The notes under the pieces: generated by a model
Told to the model about the DNA's origin: nothing
The model's input: only the letters and a program-made list of their open reading frames with translations
Database searches by the model: none
Shown: piece by piece, positions 50,801-60,000 of the stretch
Layout: each line of letters opens with the position of its first letter
Numbering within the stretch: position 1 is the stretch's first letter
Assembly (NCBI RefSeq): GCF_032854445.1
Contig: NC_088302.1
Location: 21,217,788 to 21,277,787, forward strand
DNA: 60,000 bases
Reading direction: 5' to 3'
Origin: Liolophura sinensis
Lineage: Eukaryota; Mollusca; Polyplacophora; Chitonida; Chitonidae
Translations under genes and position numbers: made by a program

Positions 50801-53800
50801 AAATTTCAGCAGAGAACACCTGCACAGCTGCCCAAGCCCCGGCTATCCCAAATTTCCCCAACATGGCAGAGGTCAACATGGCTGCCGGCCATGGGGTGGC
50901 TTTATCTGTAAACAATGTGGAATAAGACGCTGTCTCTATAGCAACAAGTACAGACTTCTTAAAATCTGGTTTCTGGGTTATGGAATTCTATAGAATGTAA
51001 AATTACAACTTGATCCTTTATAATATGAGCGTTTTAAACTATACCTTTATTTTACAATAACAGTTTATGGGCGGTGGATAACAGAATGCCCGAGGTATTT
51101 TAGCAACATTTGGCAATTTACTGATAAACATTCCCTAGTGTGATGTACAAACTTACATGTAATATATTCGCAGAAGGTTAAAGTGATTTTCGGTAAAAGT
51201 TAGACCAAAAGTTAGGCCTAAAATGAGAGGAATCCACAAATTCCCAGTCCACAGCATTGTGTATGCTTACAGTGTTAGAAGACCATTAATCTAACCACAA
51301 GTTTCCCCCTTACACAAAACAAACAAATCTTTTTTATGGTCAGGACTGAAGTTAATACCAAGATAGAAGGTTTCTATGCTGATACACTTTTTGAACAGCT
51401 GAACCATAAAGGATTTGTCAGTCGATGTACAACATGGCGAAAATGAAGAGAGTTTCGAGATCAAGCTCTTAGGTTCGCTAAAGCTAAACGCAGTCTTACT
51501 GTATCATATGACTTGTCGAAAATAGTAGGCAATCTTTGCTGACATTAATTTACCAATCATCTGTCACACCACAAAAGACACCTCTTTCCTTCTTAATTTC
51601 ACAAACGTTCAGCTCCTCAGATTTCTCCATCATTCTTCTACTCAACATAACTTTTTGTAAAACATTTTCCAGGCACCCAAATATAATCCAAAAACACTTT
51701 CGACAGGTCAAGTGATACAGTAGAATTTTTTTTTACCTTTACTGATACAGGAGTTCAGACTCGAAACTCCCCTACTGCACACTGCTGGTTGATGGACTGA
51801 TTATTGTGTATTGCCAAACTCAAAAATTTCCCACTTGTACCAATGATGGTCAGTTTAATAGGCTGAGGAAACTGGATTGTCTGGGGTAAAACCACCGAAC
51901 CTTTGACATGTTACTGACAAACATTTTCCAGGATTGAACTTGCATGTCATGAATTCATAATTTAAAAGGAGAAGAAACTTAATAAAAACATGACGCTATA
52001 GGCTGAAAAGAGCATATTTTTTTTCTATCTGGTGGTGCCTGCTGCATAATTCTGTGATTTTTCCTTGCCATACATGTAACGGCAATGCTGGCATAAACAG
52101 ACCAGCTATCAAGGATGATGATATCACAACCCGTACTTACTGTATACCACTAGCAGTAGAATAGCTCTACATGACTGACCAGCTATCAAGGATGATGATA
52201 TCACAACCTATTCTTACCGTATACCACTAGCAGTAGAATAGCTCCACATGACCGACCAGCTATCAAGGATGATGATATCACAACTCGTACTTACTGTATA
52301 CCACTAGCAGTAGAATAGCTCCACATGACAGACCAGCGATCAAGGATGATGATATCACAACCCGTACTTACTGTATACCATTAGCAGTAGAACAGCTCCA
52401 CATGACAGACCAGCGATCAAGGATGATGATATCACAACCTGTACTTACTGTATACCACTAGCAGTAGAATAGCTCCACATGACAGACCAGCGATCAAGGA
52501 TGATGATATCACAACCTGTACTTACTGTATTACCACTAGCAGTAGAATAGCTCCACATGACAGACCAGCGATCAAGGATGATGATATCAGAACTCGTACT
52601 TACTGTATACCACTAGCAGTAGAATAGCTCTACATGACGGATCAGCTATCAAGGATGATGATATCACAACCCGTACTTAATGTATACCACTAGCAGTAGA
52701 ATAGCTCCACATGACAGACCAGCTATCAAGGATGATGATATCACAACCCGTACTTACTGTATACCACTAGCAGTAGAATAGCTCTACATGACCGACCAGC
52801 TATCAAGGATGATGATATCACAACCTATTCTTACCGTATACCACTAGCAGTAGAACAGCTCCACATGACAGACCAGCTATCAAGGATGATGACATCACAA
52901 CCTATTCTTACCGTATACCACTAGCAGTAGAATAGCTCCACATGACAGACCAGCTATCAAGGATGAGGATATCACAACCCGTACTTACTGTATACCACTA
53001 GCAGTAGAACAGCTCTACATGACCGACCAGCTATCAAGGATGAGGATAGCACAACCCGTACTTACTGTACACCACTAGCAGTAGAATAGCTCCACATGAC
53101 AGACCAGCTATCAAGGATGATGATATCACAACCCGTACTTACTGTGTACCACTAGCAGTAGAATAGCTCTACATGACCGACCAGCTATCAAGGATGATGA
53201 TATCACAACTCGTACTTACTGTATACCACTAGCAGTAGAATAGCTCTACATGACCGACCAGCTATCAAGGATGATGATATCACAACCTATTCTTATCGTA
53301 TACCACTAGCAGTAGAACAGCTCCACGTGACAGACCAGCTATCAAGGATGATGATATCACAACCGTTACTTACTGTATACCACTAGCAGCAGAATAGCTC
53401 CACATGACAGACCAGCTATCAACATCAGGGCACAGGTTGTTTTTCTTCTACCAAGCCTACAGACACACAAAAGCACAGTGTTTCAATCTACTAAAAATAG
53501 AAACTTGTTCTTACAGGCTTTTTCTCCAATAACAAGTTTTTTTCAAATTATAGTAGGAACACATCTTCACAGATAAGATCTGAAATCTTTATCTGAACAT
53601 TGTTAACAACACATTGTAAACACTCTGTGGAAGATTTCAAATTCAAGGGGAGTAACCATAATTTCCATGGGTAAAGGGGGTTAACTCTTCACTGAATGCA
53701 TGGTTACTCTACCAGTTCAATATACTTGGGGTCTATTGTTTTCTTGAATGCAAATTTTTTCCTAATACTTTCCATAAGTTCTTATTAAATTGGGGAAAAG

Positions 53801-56800
53801 AGCTAGAACTAGGAGACATAACAAAAAAACAAGCATTTACCTATTGTTGACTAAGACGACCAAAATGACAGCTGGAAGCTCCACCAAACCAAGTACAAAC
53901 ATGTTCAGGTAGCGATCTCCTGCCAGATTTTTAACGTTCAGAGACATTCCATAATATACAGAACCACTGACAAACCTAAAAGTAAAGATTTATTTTATTT
54001 ATTTATTTCACTGGTGTTTTACAACGTACTCAAGAATATTTCACTTATAAGATGGCAGCCAGCCTTGTGAGTGGAAGGAAACTAGAAAAATATAGAAGGA
54101 CAAATTTCACCGGAAAGTTAGACGCATGTACCAAGGGGAGGTTACTTTGCTCTTCACCATACACAATTCTGATAGCCATCAGAATCAGCTTAAAAGCAGT
54201 TGTTCTCCCAAATGTTGTCTGTGTAACAGCATGTTAAACATGCAAACTTTTTAGTAAATAGCAAAGTTTGGAATAATGGAGTAAAGATGTTCAAACTTAC
54301 CAGCCATACATCAATATCAGTGTATTCTTAGCTAGCTGCCAAGAACTACACAAGTGCCAGTAGCTGAATTTTTTCTGTTCCCTTTGCATCTTCTGTTCTC
54401 TCTGAAGAACACAGTAAAGACAACAATAATGAATAATTTATCATTTTTATAGTTGTCATTCAGTTCTTTGTTTGGAGGCTTACGACTGATCTTTCCAACT
54501 TATTTCAATCTTCTAAGGTAGGCTCATTTTTGTAGTACGGGGTCATAATTACAGTGCAGCCTCACTGGAATGCCATGTCCAACACACCACGGGGCCTCCG
54601 TGGCTCAGCTGGTTAGATCGCAAGCACAACTAATGACCAGGAGCCTCTCACCAATGCGGTTGCGCTTTGTCAGCAACCCGCAAATGGTCGTGGGTTTCCC
54701 CCAGGCTCTGCACGGTTTCCACCCACCATAATGCTGGCTGCCGTCGTATAAGCGAAATATTCATGAGTACGGCGTACAACACCAATCAAATAAATAAATA
54801 AATCAAACACACCAGGCCTGACACTACCCTCATCCCTACTCACAGTATTCCGACAATAAACCTATCCTCTTTTTGATGAAAAGTGAAGAGGTACCAACAC
54901 AGGTCACACGCATTTCTGAAGCTTTTCCAATACAGCATTGTTGGGCTAGTTACCAAGTACATGTATTACAACATGGCCGCCTAATTCTAAAAACTGCTGT
55001 CACAAGTTTTGATGCTGTAAAGTATTTACTATTCGCTGGAATTTATTCTTGCAGATTTGCTCCAAAAATATTTTTGCGGGAATTAATTTTCATGTGTTTG
55101 ATCAGGGGAAGGCTGGAAAAAAATCTAAAAAACTTGTTTAATATTCCTTGTTATAATATGGCTGAAATTACTCAAGCCTGTCAAAACAGAGATTGACAAG
55201 GATGGCTTTAATCCTCCTTTATTTCCTGCTGTGTCGCTAATCTTCGTAATCTGGATCAGAGATTGAAACAATGGGGATGGATTATCACTATGTTAGAAGA
55301 TTACTTTTATACCTATAGTAAGCGGTGTTCAAAGAGGTGTCACTTGTTTTCCCACCTTTGCTGAACACATTGAATCAACTGACAAAGTGATCTGTCACTT
55401 TTTGAGCAGTTCAATGCAAAAACATATGAATTAACCATTATCGGCGCAAATCTTTCATTTTTTATCAACCAACATGATTAGGTTTGTTTTCGGTTTTATT
55501 GTCATCTGTAGCCGATCAGAAACTGGTAACATTGCCGAAGGTGTCAAACGGCCATTGCGTTGTTGTACACAGTTCACAATTTGTTAAATGTTCACCCACT
55601 ATTCCACAAGAAAGACTCAGCCAATAAGATATTGTGTACTGAAGCAATATTGATTGGAAGCCAGTACGTGTTAGTATCTACTTTTCATTCATTTTAACCA
55701 AGACTGATCAAACTGAAGACGAATGAACTTCCACTTTGTTTACACCCACCGAGCCCTACTACCACAGTTTGTATATATTTGAAGCCTAATTTTCCCTCCC
55801 TACTCTTAAAATTTAGCTGGCCCACCCGTCTTTCTTATCCCAACTCCTGTCTGTCCCGTTTCACTTCATTAATTTTGCCGGAATTATTTTTCCTGGTAAA
55901 CAATTGACCCTGAAACCCGCGAAAATTAAGTACTTCAATGTATTTGGGCACACTACAGCAACCATCCACACTGGAGAACATTATTACGATGAATAGTTCA
56001 ATACGAAACCTTCCCGCCTAAAGTAATGCAGGATTAAGCTGCTGTAGTCTATTATTCGTTCCAGCCTTGGTGATGTCTTTGTAGGCCAACTGTTACTGTA
56101 ACGTAATTCTCAACTGTTACAAAAGAAGAATGATCGGTCCAGCTTGGACCAGAGTCAAAATAATTCTAACAAAAACTACTCTTCATGTAAATCTGAAACT
56201 TCCACATATGATTTGATAGTGGATTTAACTCTTACCAGTGCATAGCTGTGAAGATTCGCTAAATCTGGCACAGGTCTCTTATTGAACTTGGCCATGCCAT
56301 GAAGAATATTCTCAGCTTCTTTCACACGGCCTTTACTCAGCAACCAGCGAGGGCTTTCAGGCACAAACCTAGCAGATGCGAAAAGTGGACAACAAATTAG
56401 TACAAAACATAATTGGTCATGAATTTTCCCACGTACAGTCAGTTTTATGTGTGAAGCAAAAGGACAAAAAGTGACACTGACTCCAGTGACATTGATAAGT
56501 TGTCAAATTATCAATGTTACAAAGATCTAATGAACAGCGAGAGAAGAGGAATATAAAACAATCCTTGATCAAGGCCAGGTTTGAACCTGCTTTCTCTGAG
56601 TCCTAGTGATTGAAAGAAAAGCATCTTTACCGTGCTGCCATGAGCCACTCTCCTGCAGCTATGCTGAAGTTCAACTTGACCTCAAGAGGATATAAAAAGA
56701 TAAAGAAAATCCTCCAATCAGAATGCTCACCACCAAGAAAGGAGAACTGGTATCCCACACACAGCTGTTGCTATGGTAACATGTCGCCAGTCTCTGACTA

Positions 56801-59417
56801 AATATCCCCAGAGGCCAAGGCTCATCACACCCACTGCCCAGAAGCCTATACACCCACAGAAAGTCCGCCAGCGTGGGGTCACAAACTCCAGGGGAAGGAC
56901 AAAGTTCACAACCATAACACCTGGCAAAAAAAAAAAATAAATAAATAAATGAAAAAGAAAAAAAGGTTTACATATCTTCACAATTTTCCTAGTATTTCTG
57001 AATTAGCTTAAACAGGATTTCAAACGTAACACTCTCCTGTTTCTCCAAACATACATGTTTAAGTAAATGACATTAAGGACAATAAGAAGTTTCATGTTTA
57101 AATGCCATATGACTGACTGAAAAACACACACAAATCATATACCATATATCTTACAGATTTATTATATGCTTGTTTTAAACTCCAGGCAACCAGCAACTGG
57201 CTTATCCCCATATGTCACAGACTGCCAAGTACAGTATTTCACCTAAAGACTGGTATGAACTTTCAAAAACATGTAATGGCCTTAAAATGATTCTTTTGAT
57301 GGCAACTCTTTAAGTTTTTCTGATAAAACTTTTATCAAACTTCACAAAAGGCTCTTAAGTGGCCCTATACAGTAGATAAATCAATCAGCATCAACAATTT
57401 TAAAACCTTTAAAATGCATGACCCAACCGATCAGAATCAAGCAAAATGTTTCAGCATAAAAACGATAAACTTTTAAAATGAATTACAGTATCCCTAACAG
57501 CATCCACAATTTTAAACCCTTTAAAATGCATGACCCAACCTGGTATACAGCTTGGATCGCGACTTTTGCTGCATTCATGTGAGGCAATTGTTCTGACCAC
57601 TCGATCCATACCAAGAGGTCATTATCCTAAATATGAGCACATTCGTAATTACTGACCTCCTATACAGGCTCCAATGATAACTCTCATGGCCGTATAAACA
57701 CACCAGGATGGGGAAAACGCGCTTGCGGACCAGAATATCAACAGTAGAGTGTAAGTGATGAAGAGCAGTTTGCGACGTCCAAAGAGATCAGCCAGCTGTC
57801 CTGTGATGAGAGCGCCAAGGAGCACTCCGGCCATCTGAAGGGAGGTAATAAGGTCTGGAATGTATGACTGTTCACAGATCAGGTGCCACTGGAAGAAAAA
57901 AAAAAATATATATTTTTATTGTTATTCTTTTTTTGAATTATTATAATTATTTAATACTGTTTTAAGACTTTATCTATTTCAATACTCCCGGAGCACACTT
58001 CATCTTGGATGCTAGTTTATATATTTGATTGGTGTATTCAAGAATAGCTGACTTAAGAAATGATGATTTTCTTCTTGGCTAGTGTTATGTATCTCTCATG
58101 TTAGATGTGCACACACTGTTGTACATGTATTTAGTAGGAACACTAAAGAGCATGTATAACAACAGAATTAAATGAATATGGCGGTGGTAACTTTTATAGG
58201 TGAAAGTTGATTTGAATTTGTTTGTTGACTGTAAATTTCACTATTATTTACATTAATTATATTTGACATTTATTAAGATGCATTGTCCATGGTTGATTTT
58301 CATTTATTTATTCATTTGACTGGTGTTTCACTCAAGAATACTTTACTTTATACTATGGCAGGCATCATTATGGTGTGAGGAAACCACACAGAGTCTAGGG
58401 GAAACCACACAGAGTCCAGAGGAAACCAAACAGAGCCCAGAGGAAACCACACAGAGCCCAGAGGAAACCACAGAGCCCAGAGGAAACCCACAAGAGCTGG
58501 ATGTATACTCACGGCCACCACATTGTGGAGAGGTTTTTGAATTAGTGTGAACATGCCAGCCACTCAGCTGCAGAAGCCACTACTGATTTTTATGTATTTT
58601 ATGTATTTATTTGATTGGTGTTTTACACCATACTCAAGAATATTTCACTTATACGATGGCGGCCAGCATTACAGTGGGTGAAAACCAGGCAGAGCATGGG
58701 GGGAAACCACGACCATCCGCAAGTTGCTGGCAGACCTTCCCACGTACAGCCAGAGAGGAAGCTGAGTTTTAGGGCACACACACACATAACCAAAAGTTTA
58801 TTTGAAGAGTGATTCCACAAACTGTATTCACTCTGACACAACATGGAGTATATGTAATGTAGAATGTCTTCTACAAAACTCATTTATCTGCAAGTAACAG
58901 CTAGCACTTATGAACACTACTTCACAGTTTCTTTGATACACTCATCGGACGCAAGTTAAGATATGTTTGAGGATACACTTCTCAAATTGGGAATTGTCTT
59001 CAAAATGACAGGAACGAGATTTAAATGTTGAACACAGGTCTATATAATGCACGTAACATGTAAAGCTTGTTCTATAGCAAGATTTGACAGGTACGTGTAT
59101 TACACGTCATCTGTTACCTCAGTTATAATGGAGGTGTAGGGTGCTGTGTACTGGATGTCTGGGCAAATGACACACTCCGACGCGTTCTGACCAGATGCTT
59201 GGGAAAGGTTGCTAACGGTAATGTTATCACCTGGGCACGTCCATTTTGAGCTGGCTCCAGTCAGCACAGGTAACAACATGGCCCATGCAACTGGTGTCTC
59301 AAACAGGCTGACCAGTATGAAGATGCGGACCTGATAGGGTCCAAAACCACCAGACTGTACCAAGATTTCCTCATACTCCGTAGCTGTGCTCTCCTTAGAT
59401 TTGGTGTGTCCGGGCAT
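47657..59417 (-). CDS. SLC22-family transporter (whole gene, 10 coding exons)
   Basis: A predicted plasma-membrane MFS transporter of the SLC22 organic cation/anion group, 520 aa (family usually 530-560). Assembled CDS: 59417-59118, 57888-57657, 56920-56731, 56368-56236, 54401-54301, 53975-53841, 53456-53374, 50905-50785, 49179-49107, 47851-47657. All junctions are GT/AG with matching phases. Family marks in order: N-terminal YEEILVQSGGFGPYQ (residues 15-29); a large extracellular loop with N-glycosylation sequons at N65, N70 and N78 and cysteines C61, C82, C85 and C105; ITEWHLICE (98-106); MFS signature DLFGRRK (134-140); PESPRWLLSKGR (244-255); second GRRK (366-369); EIFPTVIRN (425-433); LPET (482-485). 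Substrate cannot be assigned; Orct-like is as far as the sequence goes. Intron 7 holds an exon-derived minisatellite. Confidence 0.95.
47876..48141 (-). mobile_element. SINE family A, full-length copy
   Basis: The most complete copy. On the - strand it has a tRNA-like head (GGCCTCCGTGGCTCAGTTGG as A-box region, GTGAGTTCAAGTCC as B box), then CTCATGCTGGCTTCC, AACCTGCGGATGGTCGTGGG, CCCGGGCTCTGCCCGG, CACCATAATGCCGGCCGCC, the 3' block AAAACACCAATCAAATAAA and an (AAAT)n tail. It lies at the 3' end of SLC22 intron 9, in the gene's sense direction. Confidence 0.9.
48535..48890 (-). mobile_element. SINE family B, near-full copy
   Basis: Plus-strand order is tail first: (GAGT)n, GCTTGGGGTTTAACGTCGTA, CATATGACGATTAAGGAATC, CCTTTGTTGCAGGGCG, CGAGCCATTATACTGATATG, then a tRNA-like head on the - strand with B box GGGTCGAGTC (about 48830). 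It differs in body sequence from family A. Confidence 0.85.
49107..49179 (-). CDS. SLC22 transporter exon 9 (residues 432-456)
   Basis: The acceptor is TTTGCATTTTAG. It encodes RNIGVGSCSMSSRIGG then IVAPQLVFL (TM11), the usual RN-x-G-V-G...R-x-G-G...P sequence. The donor TTCTTG|GTAAGAC is in phase 0. A one-frame ORF reading through this exon in another frame is a shadow. Confidence 0.93.
49370..49500 (+). mobile_element. SINE family A, 3' part
   Basis: AGCAACCTGCGGACGGGCTC, GGTTTCCTCCCACCATAATA, TCGTCGTATTAGTGAAATAT and ACACCAATCAAATATATAAA, plus orientation, antisense to the SLC22 gene (intron 8). Confidence 0.85.
49920..50140 (-). mobile_element. SINE family B, internally deleted copy
   Basis: The tail end (AGTGAGTGCTTGGGGTTTAA) joins early to the body (GAGCCATTATACTGATTATA). 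The tRNA-like head is clear on the - strand: CCCGGATAGCACAGTTGGTA (A box) and CCAGGATCAATCC (B-box region). It lies in SLC22 intron 8. Confidence 0.85.
50343..50404. repeat. 31-bp tandem duplication
   Basis: The segment from GCCATTTTTTTTT through CTCTATTGGAAAGCTTT occurs twice in a row in SLC22 intron 8. Confidence 0.9.
50785..50905 (-). CDS. SLC22 transporter exon 8 (residues 392-432)
   Basis: The acceptor is CATTGTTTACAG. It encodes NKATPWPAAMLTSAML, GKFGIAGAWAAVQVF and EIFPTVIR, the TM10 region and the conserved E-x-[YF]-P-T-x-x-R motif. The donor ATAAG|GTATCA leaves two bases over. Confidence 0.95.
52097..53422 (-). repeat. 77-bp minisatellite made of exon 7 end + 5' splice site
   Basis: About 17 units of 77 bp. 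Read on the - strand, each has a 49-nt exon-like part (from TTGATAGCTGGTCTGTC to GCTAGTGGTATACA) followed by a donor and 28 nt of intron (for example GTAAGTACGGGTTGTG then ATATCATCATCC). The unit nearest exon 6 (53374-53422) is the real exon 7 end. Two donor dialects occur: ACA|GTAAGTACGGG (most) and ACG|GTAAGAATAGG (units near 52210, 52830 and 52905). Two units have a broken GT (near 52680 and 53297) and one has an extra T (near 52530). Confidence 0.97.
53374..53456 (-). CDS. SLC22 transporter exon 7 (residues 364-392)
   Basis: Encodes the second R-LGRRK loop and TM9 (LMLIAGLSCGAILLLVVY). The acceptor is GTGTCTGTAG. The native donor TACA|GTAAGTAAC at 53373 leaves one base over. The last 49 nt of the exon and the donor are repeated about 16 more times downstream in the intron. 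Confidence 0.92.
53841..53975 (-). CDS. SLC22 transporter exon 6 (residues 319-364)
   Basis: Encodes FVSGSVYYGMSLNV, LAGDRYLNMF and LVELPAVILVV (TM7-TM8), typical of SLC22. The acceptor TTTACTTTTAG lies only about 12 nt after the A-rich tail of a sense SINE A. The donor is AACAATAG|GTAAATG. Confidence 0.94.
53988..54076 (-). mobile_element. SINE family A, 3' fragment
   Basis: TTTATTTATTTCACTGGTGT, ACAACGTACTCAAGAATATT, ATAAGATGGCAGCCAGCC. It is in the sense direction of the SLC22 gene, with its A-rich end about 12 nt from the exon 6 acceptor. Confidence 0.8.
54301..54401 (-). CDS. SLC22 transporter exon 5 (residues 286-319)
   Basis: The acceptor is GTGTTCTTCAG. It encodes a charged loop segment (REQKMQREQKKFSYW) followed by LAKNTLILMYGW, matching the R-x-x-T-L-I-L-x-Y-x-W of the family. 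It is a small exon joined by phase, with donor GGCTG|GTAAGTT (two bases over). Confidence 0.9.
54591..54803 (+). mobile_element. SINE family A, nearly complete copy
   Basis: The head GGGGCCTCCGTGGCTCAGCT, then GCAACCCGCAAATGGTCGTG, GGTTTCCACCCACCATAATG, CGTCGTATAAGCGAAATATT and the end CACCAATCAAATAAATAAAT. The B box is deleted. Plus strand, antisense within SLC22 intron 4. Confidence 0.9.
54804..56235. other. SLC22 intron 4 remainder
   Basis: No feature recognised. A 107-codon + strand ORF (54873-55196) has no domain character and lies antisense inside the intron, so it is not called. Confidence 0.5.
56236..56368 (-). CDS. SLC22 transporter exon 4 (residues 241-285)
   Basis: The acceptor ends TCTGCTAG. 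It encodes WFVPESPRWLLSKGR and the large cytosolic loop (EAENILHGMAKFN). PESPRWL is a strong SLC22/sugar-porter mark. The donor GCACTG|GTAAGAG is in phase 0. Confidence 0.95.
56731..56920 (-). CDS. SLC22 transporter exon 3 (residues 178-241)
   Basis: The acceptor is T-rich, ending GCCAG. It encodes TM4-TM6: VMVVNFVLPLEFVTPRWR, then a glycine-rich TM5, and the start of the SWW motif. The donor TTGGTG|GTGAGC leaves two bases over. Confidence 0.93.
57393..57540. repeat. Short direct repeat in SLC22 intron 2
   Basis: ACAATTTTAAAACCTTTAAA with TGCATGACCCAACC occurs at about 57393-57430 and again at about 57503-57540, 110 bp apart. It is followed by a tRNA-like stretch (about 57550-57620, - strand) that may be a decayed SINE head. 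Confidence 0.7.
57657..57888 (-). CDS. SLC22 transporter exon 2 (residues 101-178)
   Basis: The acceptor is a T-run ending TCTTCCAG. It encodes WHLICEQ, TM2 (MAGVLLGALITGQLADLF), the GRRK loop and TM3. The donor is GGAG|GTCAGT; the exon leaves one base over. An (A)n/(T)n run flanks the acceptor. Confidence 0.95.
58301..58580 (-). mobile_element. SINE family A with internal tandem expansion
   Basis: Standard SINE A 3' end (TTTATTCATTTGACTGGTGT, CTCAAGAATACTTTAC), then the GGAAACC-CAGAG-CC segment repeated about five to six times as a ~19-bp unit (GAGGAAACCACACAGAGCC), then a head-like end (AGCCACTCAGCTG). Intron 1 of the SLC22 gene, sense direction. Confidence 0.75.
58601..58770 (-). mobile_element. 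SINE family A, 3' part
   Basis: TTTATTTGATTGGTGTTTTA, CACCATACTCAAGAATATTT, ATACGATGGCGGCCAGCATT, CGACCATCCGCAAGTTGC and CCCACGTACAGCCAGAGAGG. The head is missing. It lies immediately beside the previous SINE A copy. Confidence 0.85.
59118..59417 (-). CDS. SLC22 transporter exon 1 (residues 1-100)
   Basis: ATG 59417-59415 is the first in-frame Met after an in-frame TGA (59474-59472). It encodes the cytosolic N-terminus, TM1 (about 31-53) and the large glycosylated extracellular loop. The donor ACTGAG|GTAACA lies at 59117, phase 0. Confidence 0.93.
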
Positions 59418-59471
59418 GGCTATTTTGTAGACGTACCAACCAGCAGCAAAACAGACATCAAAAGTGTCCGG

Positions 59472-59506
59472 TCAAAGATGACTAAAGTCTATGGTCATGG
59501 CTTCTT
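59472..59506 (-). other. Candidate 5' UTR acceptor and 8-residue uORF
   Basis: On the - strand TTTTATGTTTCCAG ends at 59507 and could be the acceptor of a 5' UTR intron. Directly after it GCCATGA begins a uORF (ATG 59498-59496) of eight codons ending TGA 59474-59472. It is in the same frame as the main ATG but separated by the stop. The context of the uORF ATG (GCC before, A after) is good. Confidence 0.35.
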
Positions 59507-59710
59507 CTGGAAACATAAAACAAACTATCACACTGAGTAAATAGGGCATAAAATTGCACTAGTGGATTGGTTAGTAATGCTGAATTAGCTGTTCAAACTA
59601 CAGGATTGTGTGATATAATACAATAAGTGAATGAACATGGTTTAATGCCAATTCAGCAGTATCCCAGCCATACTGAGGCAAGGAAAAATGACATCCTAGA
59701 GTTAGGTGGT

Positions 59711-59812
59711 CAGGCTGATTGACTGACTGACTGATGTGATTGACTGATTGGTCTGATTGACTGACTGGTCAATCACTGGTCTGATTGACTGATTGGTCTG
59801 ATTGACTGATGC
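59711..59812. repeat. TGATTGACTGATTGGTC minisatellite
   Basis: Units of CTGATTGACTGATTGG and CTGACTGGTCAATCACTGGT repeat about five times. A decayed SINE A piece (TTTACTCAAGAATGTTTCAT) follows at about 59812-59875. Confidence 0.85.
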
Positions 59813-60000
59813 TTTACTCAAGAATGTTTCATTTACATTTTGTATGTAACGCCAGTCACCTTCATGAGTGAAGGAAACATTCCAAAGTTTGGTGAAACTG
59901 GATTCTAACATGCAACCTCATGGATCACAGGCATGGATGGTTGGAGTGTCCTAACACTTAGAGCAACGGAGCCAGAAGCTGTTCAAATTACATTATTTTT

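Noticed and set aside
52097-53422. Possible CRISPR-like array
   Set aside because: Regular 77-bp repeats without variable spacers, in a eukaryotic intron, derived from exon 7.
54591-54670. Possible tRNA gene (GGCCTCCGTGGCTCAGCTGG...)
   Set aside because: No cloverleaf can be completed, and it continues into the SINE A body and A-rich tail, so it is a SINE head.
54873-55196. 107-codon + strand ORF
   Set aside because: Antisense within SLC22 intron 4, no domain, no GC or codon contrast with the surrounding intron.

Overview
This is a eukaryotic, AT-rich window from an invertebrate animal, most likely a mollusc or other lophotrochozoan. The reasons are multi-exon genes with GT/AG introns, long (TA)n tracts, many minisatellites, and two tRNA-headed SINE families of a kind I associate with molluscan genomes. 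The species cannot be named from the sequence alone.

Two genes can be supported, and they converge tail to tail. (1) A hand-type bHLH transcription factor lies on the + strand. Exon 1 is 10980-11498 and exon 2 is 27256-27351, separated by a 15.8 kb intron. The predicted protein is 204 residues, with the diagnostic Hand bHLH and the invariant Hand C-terminus. (2) An SLC22-family (organic cation/anion transporter-like) MFS gene lies on the - strand, 59417 down to 47657. I assembled ten coding exons into a 520-residue open frame; every junction has GT/AG and the phases agree.

Layout: 1-10.4 kb is upstream sequence with repeats and one candidate membrane-protein exon on the - strand (8776-8875). 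10.4-11.5 kb is the hand promoter and exon 1. 11.5-27.3 kb is the hand intron, with a MITE, SINE pieces, several tandem arrays and two GC-richer islands that could be enhancers. 27.6-47.5 kb is intergenic, with SINEs, an 11-copy 75-bp array, TIR elements and a few orphan exon-like ORFs. 47.5-59.5 kb is the SLC22 gene. The two genes show no functional link. Hand is a developmental regulator and the SLC22 product a plasma-membrane transporter.

The most unusual structure is a 77-bp tandem array (52097-53422) in SLC22 intron 7. Each unit is a copy of the end of exon 7 plus its 5' splice site, giving about 17 exon-end/donor copies in a row. A second oddity is that two SLC22 acceptors (exons 6 and 10) have a sense-oriented SINE ending 12-25 nt upstream.
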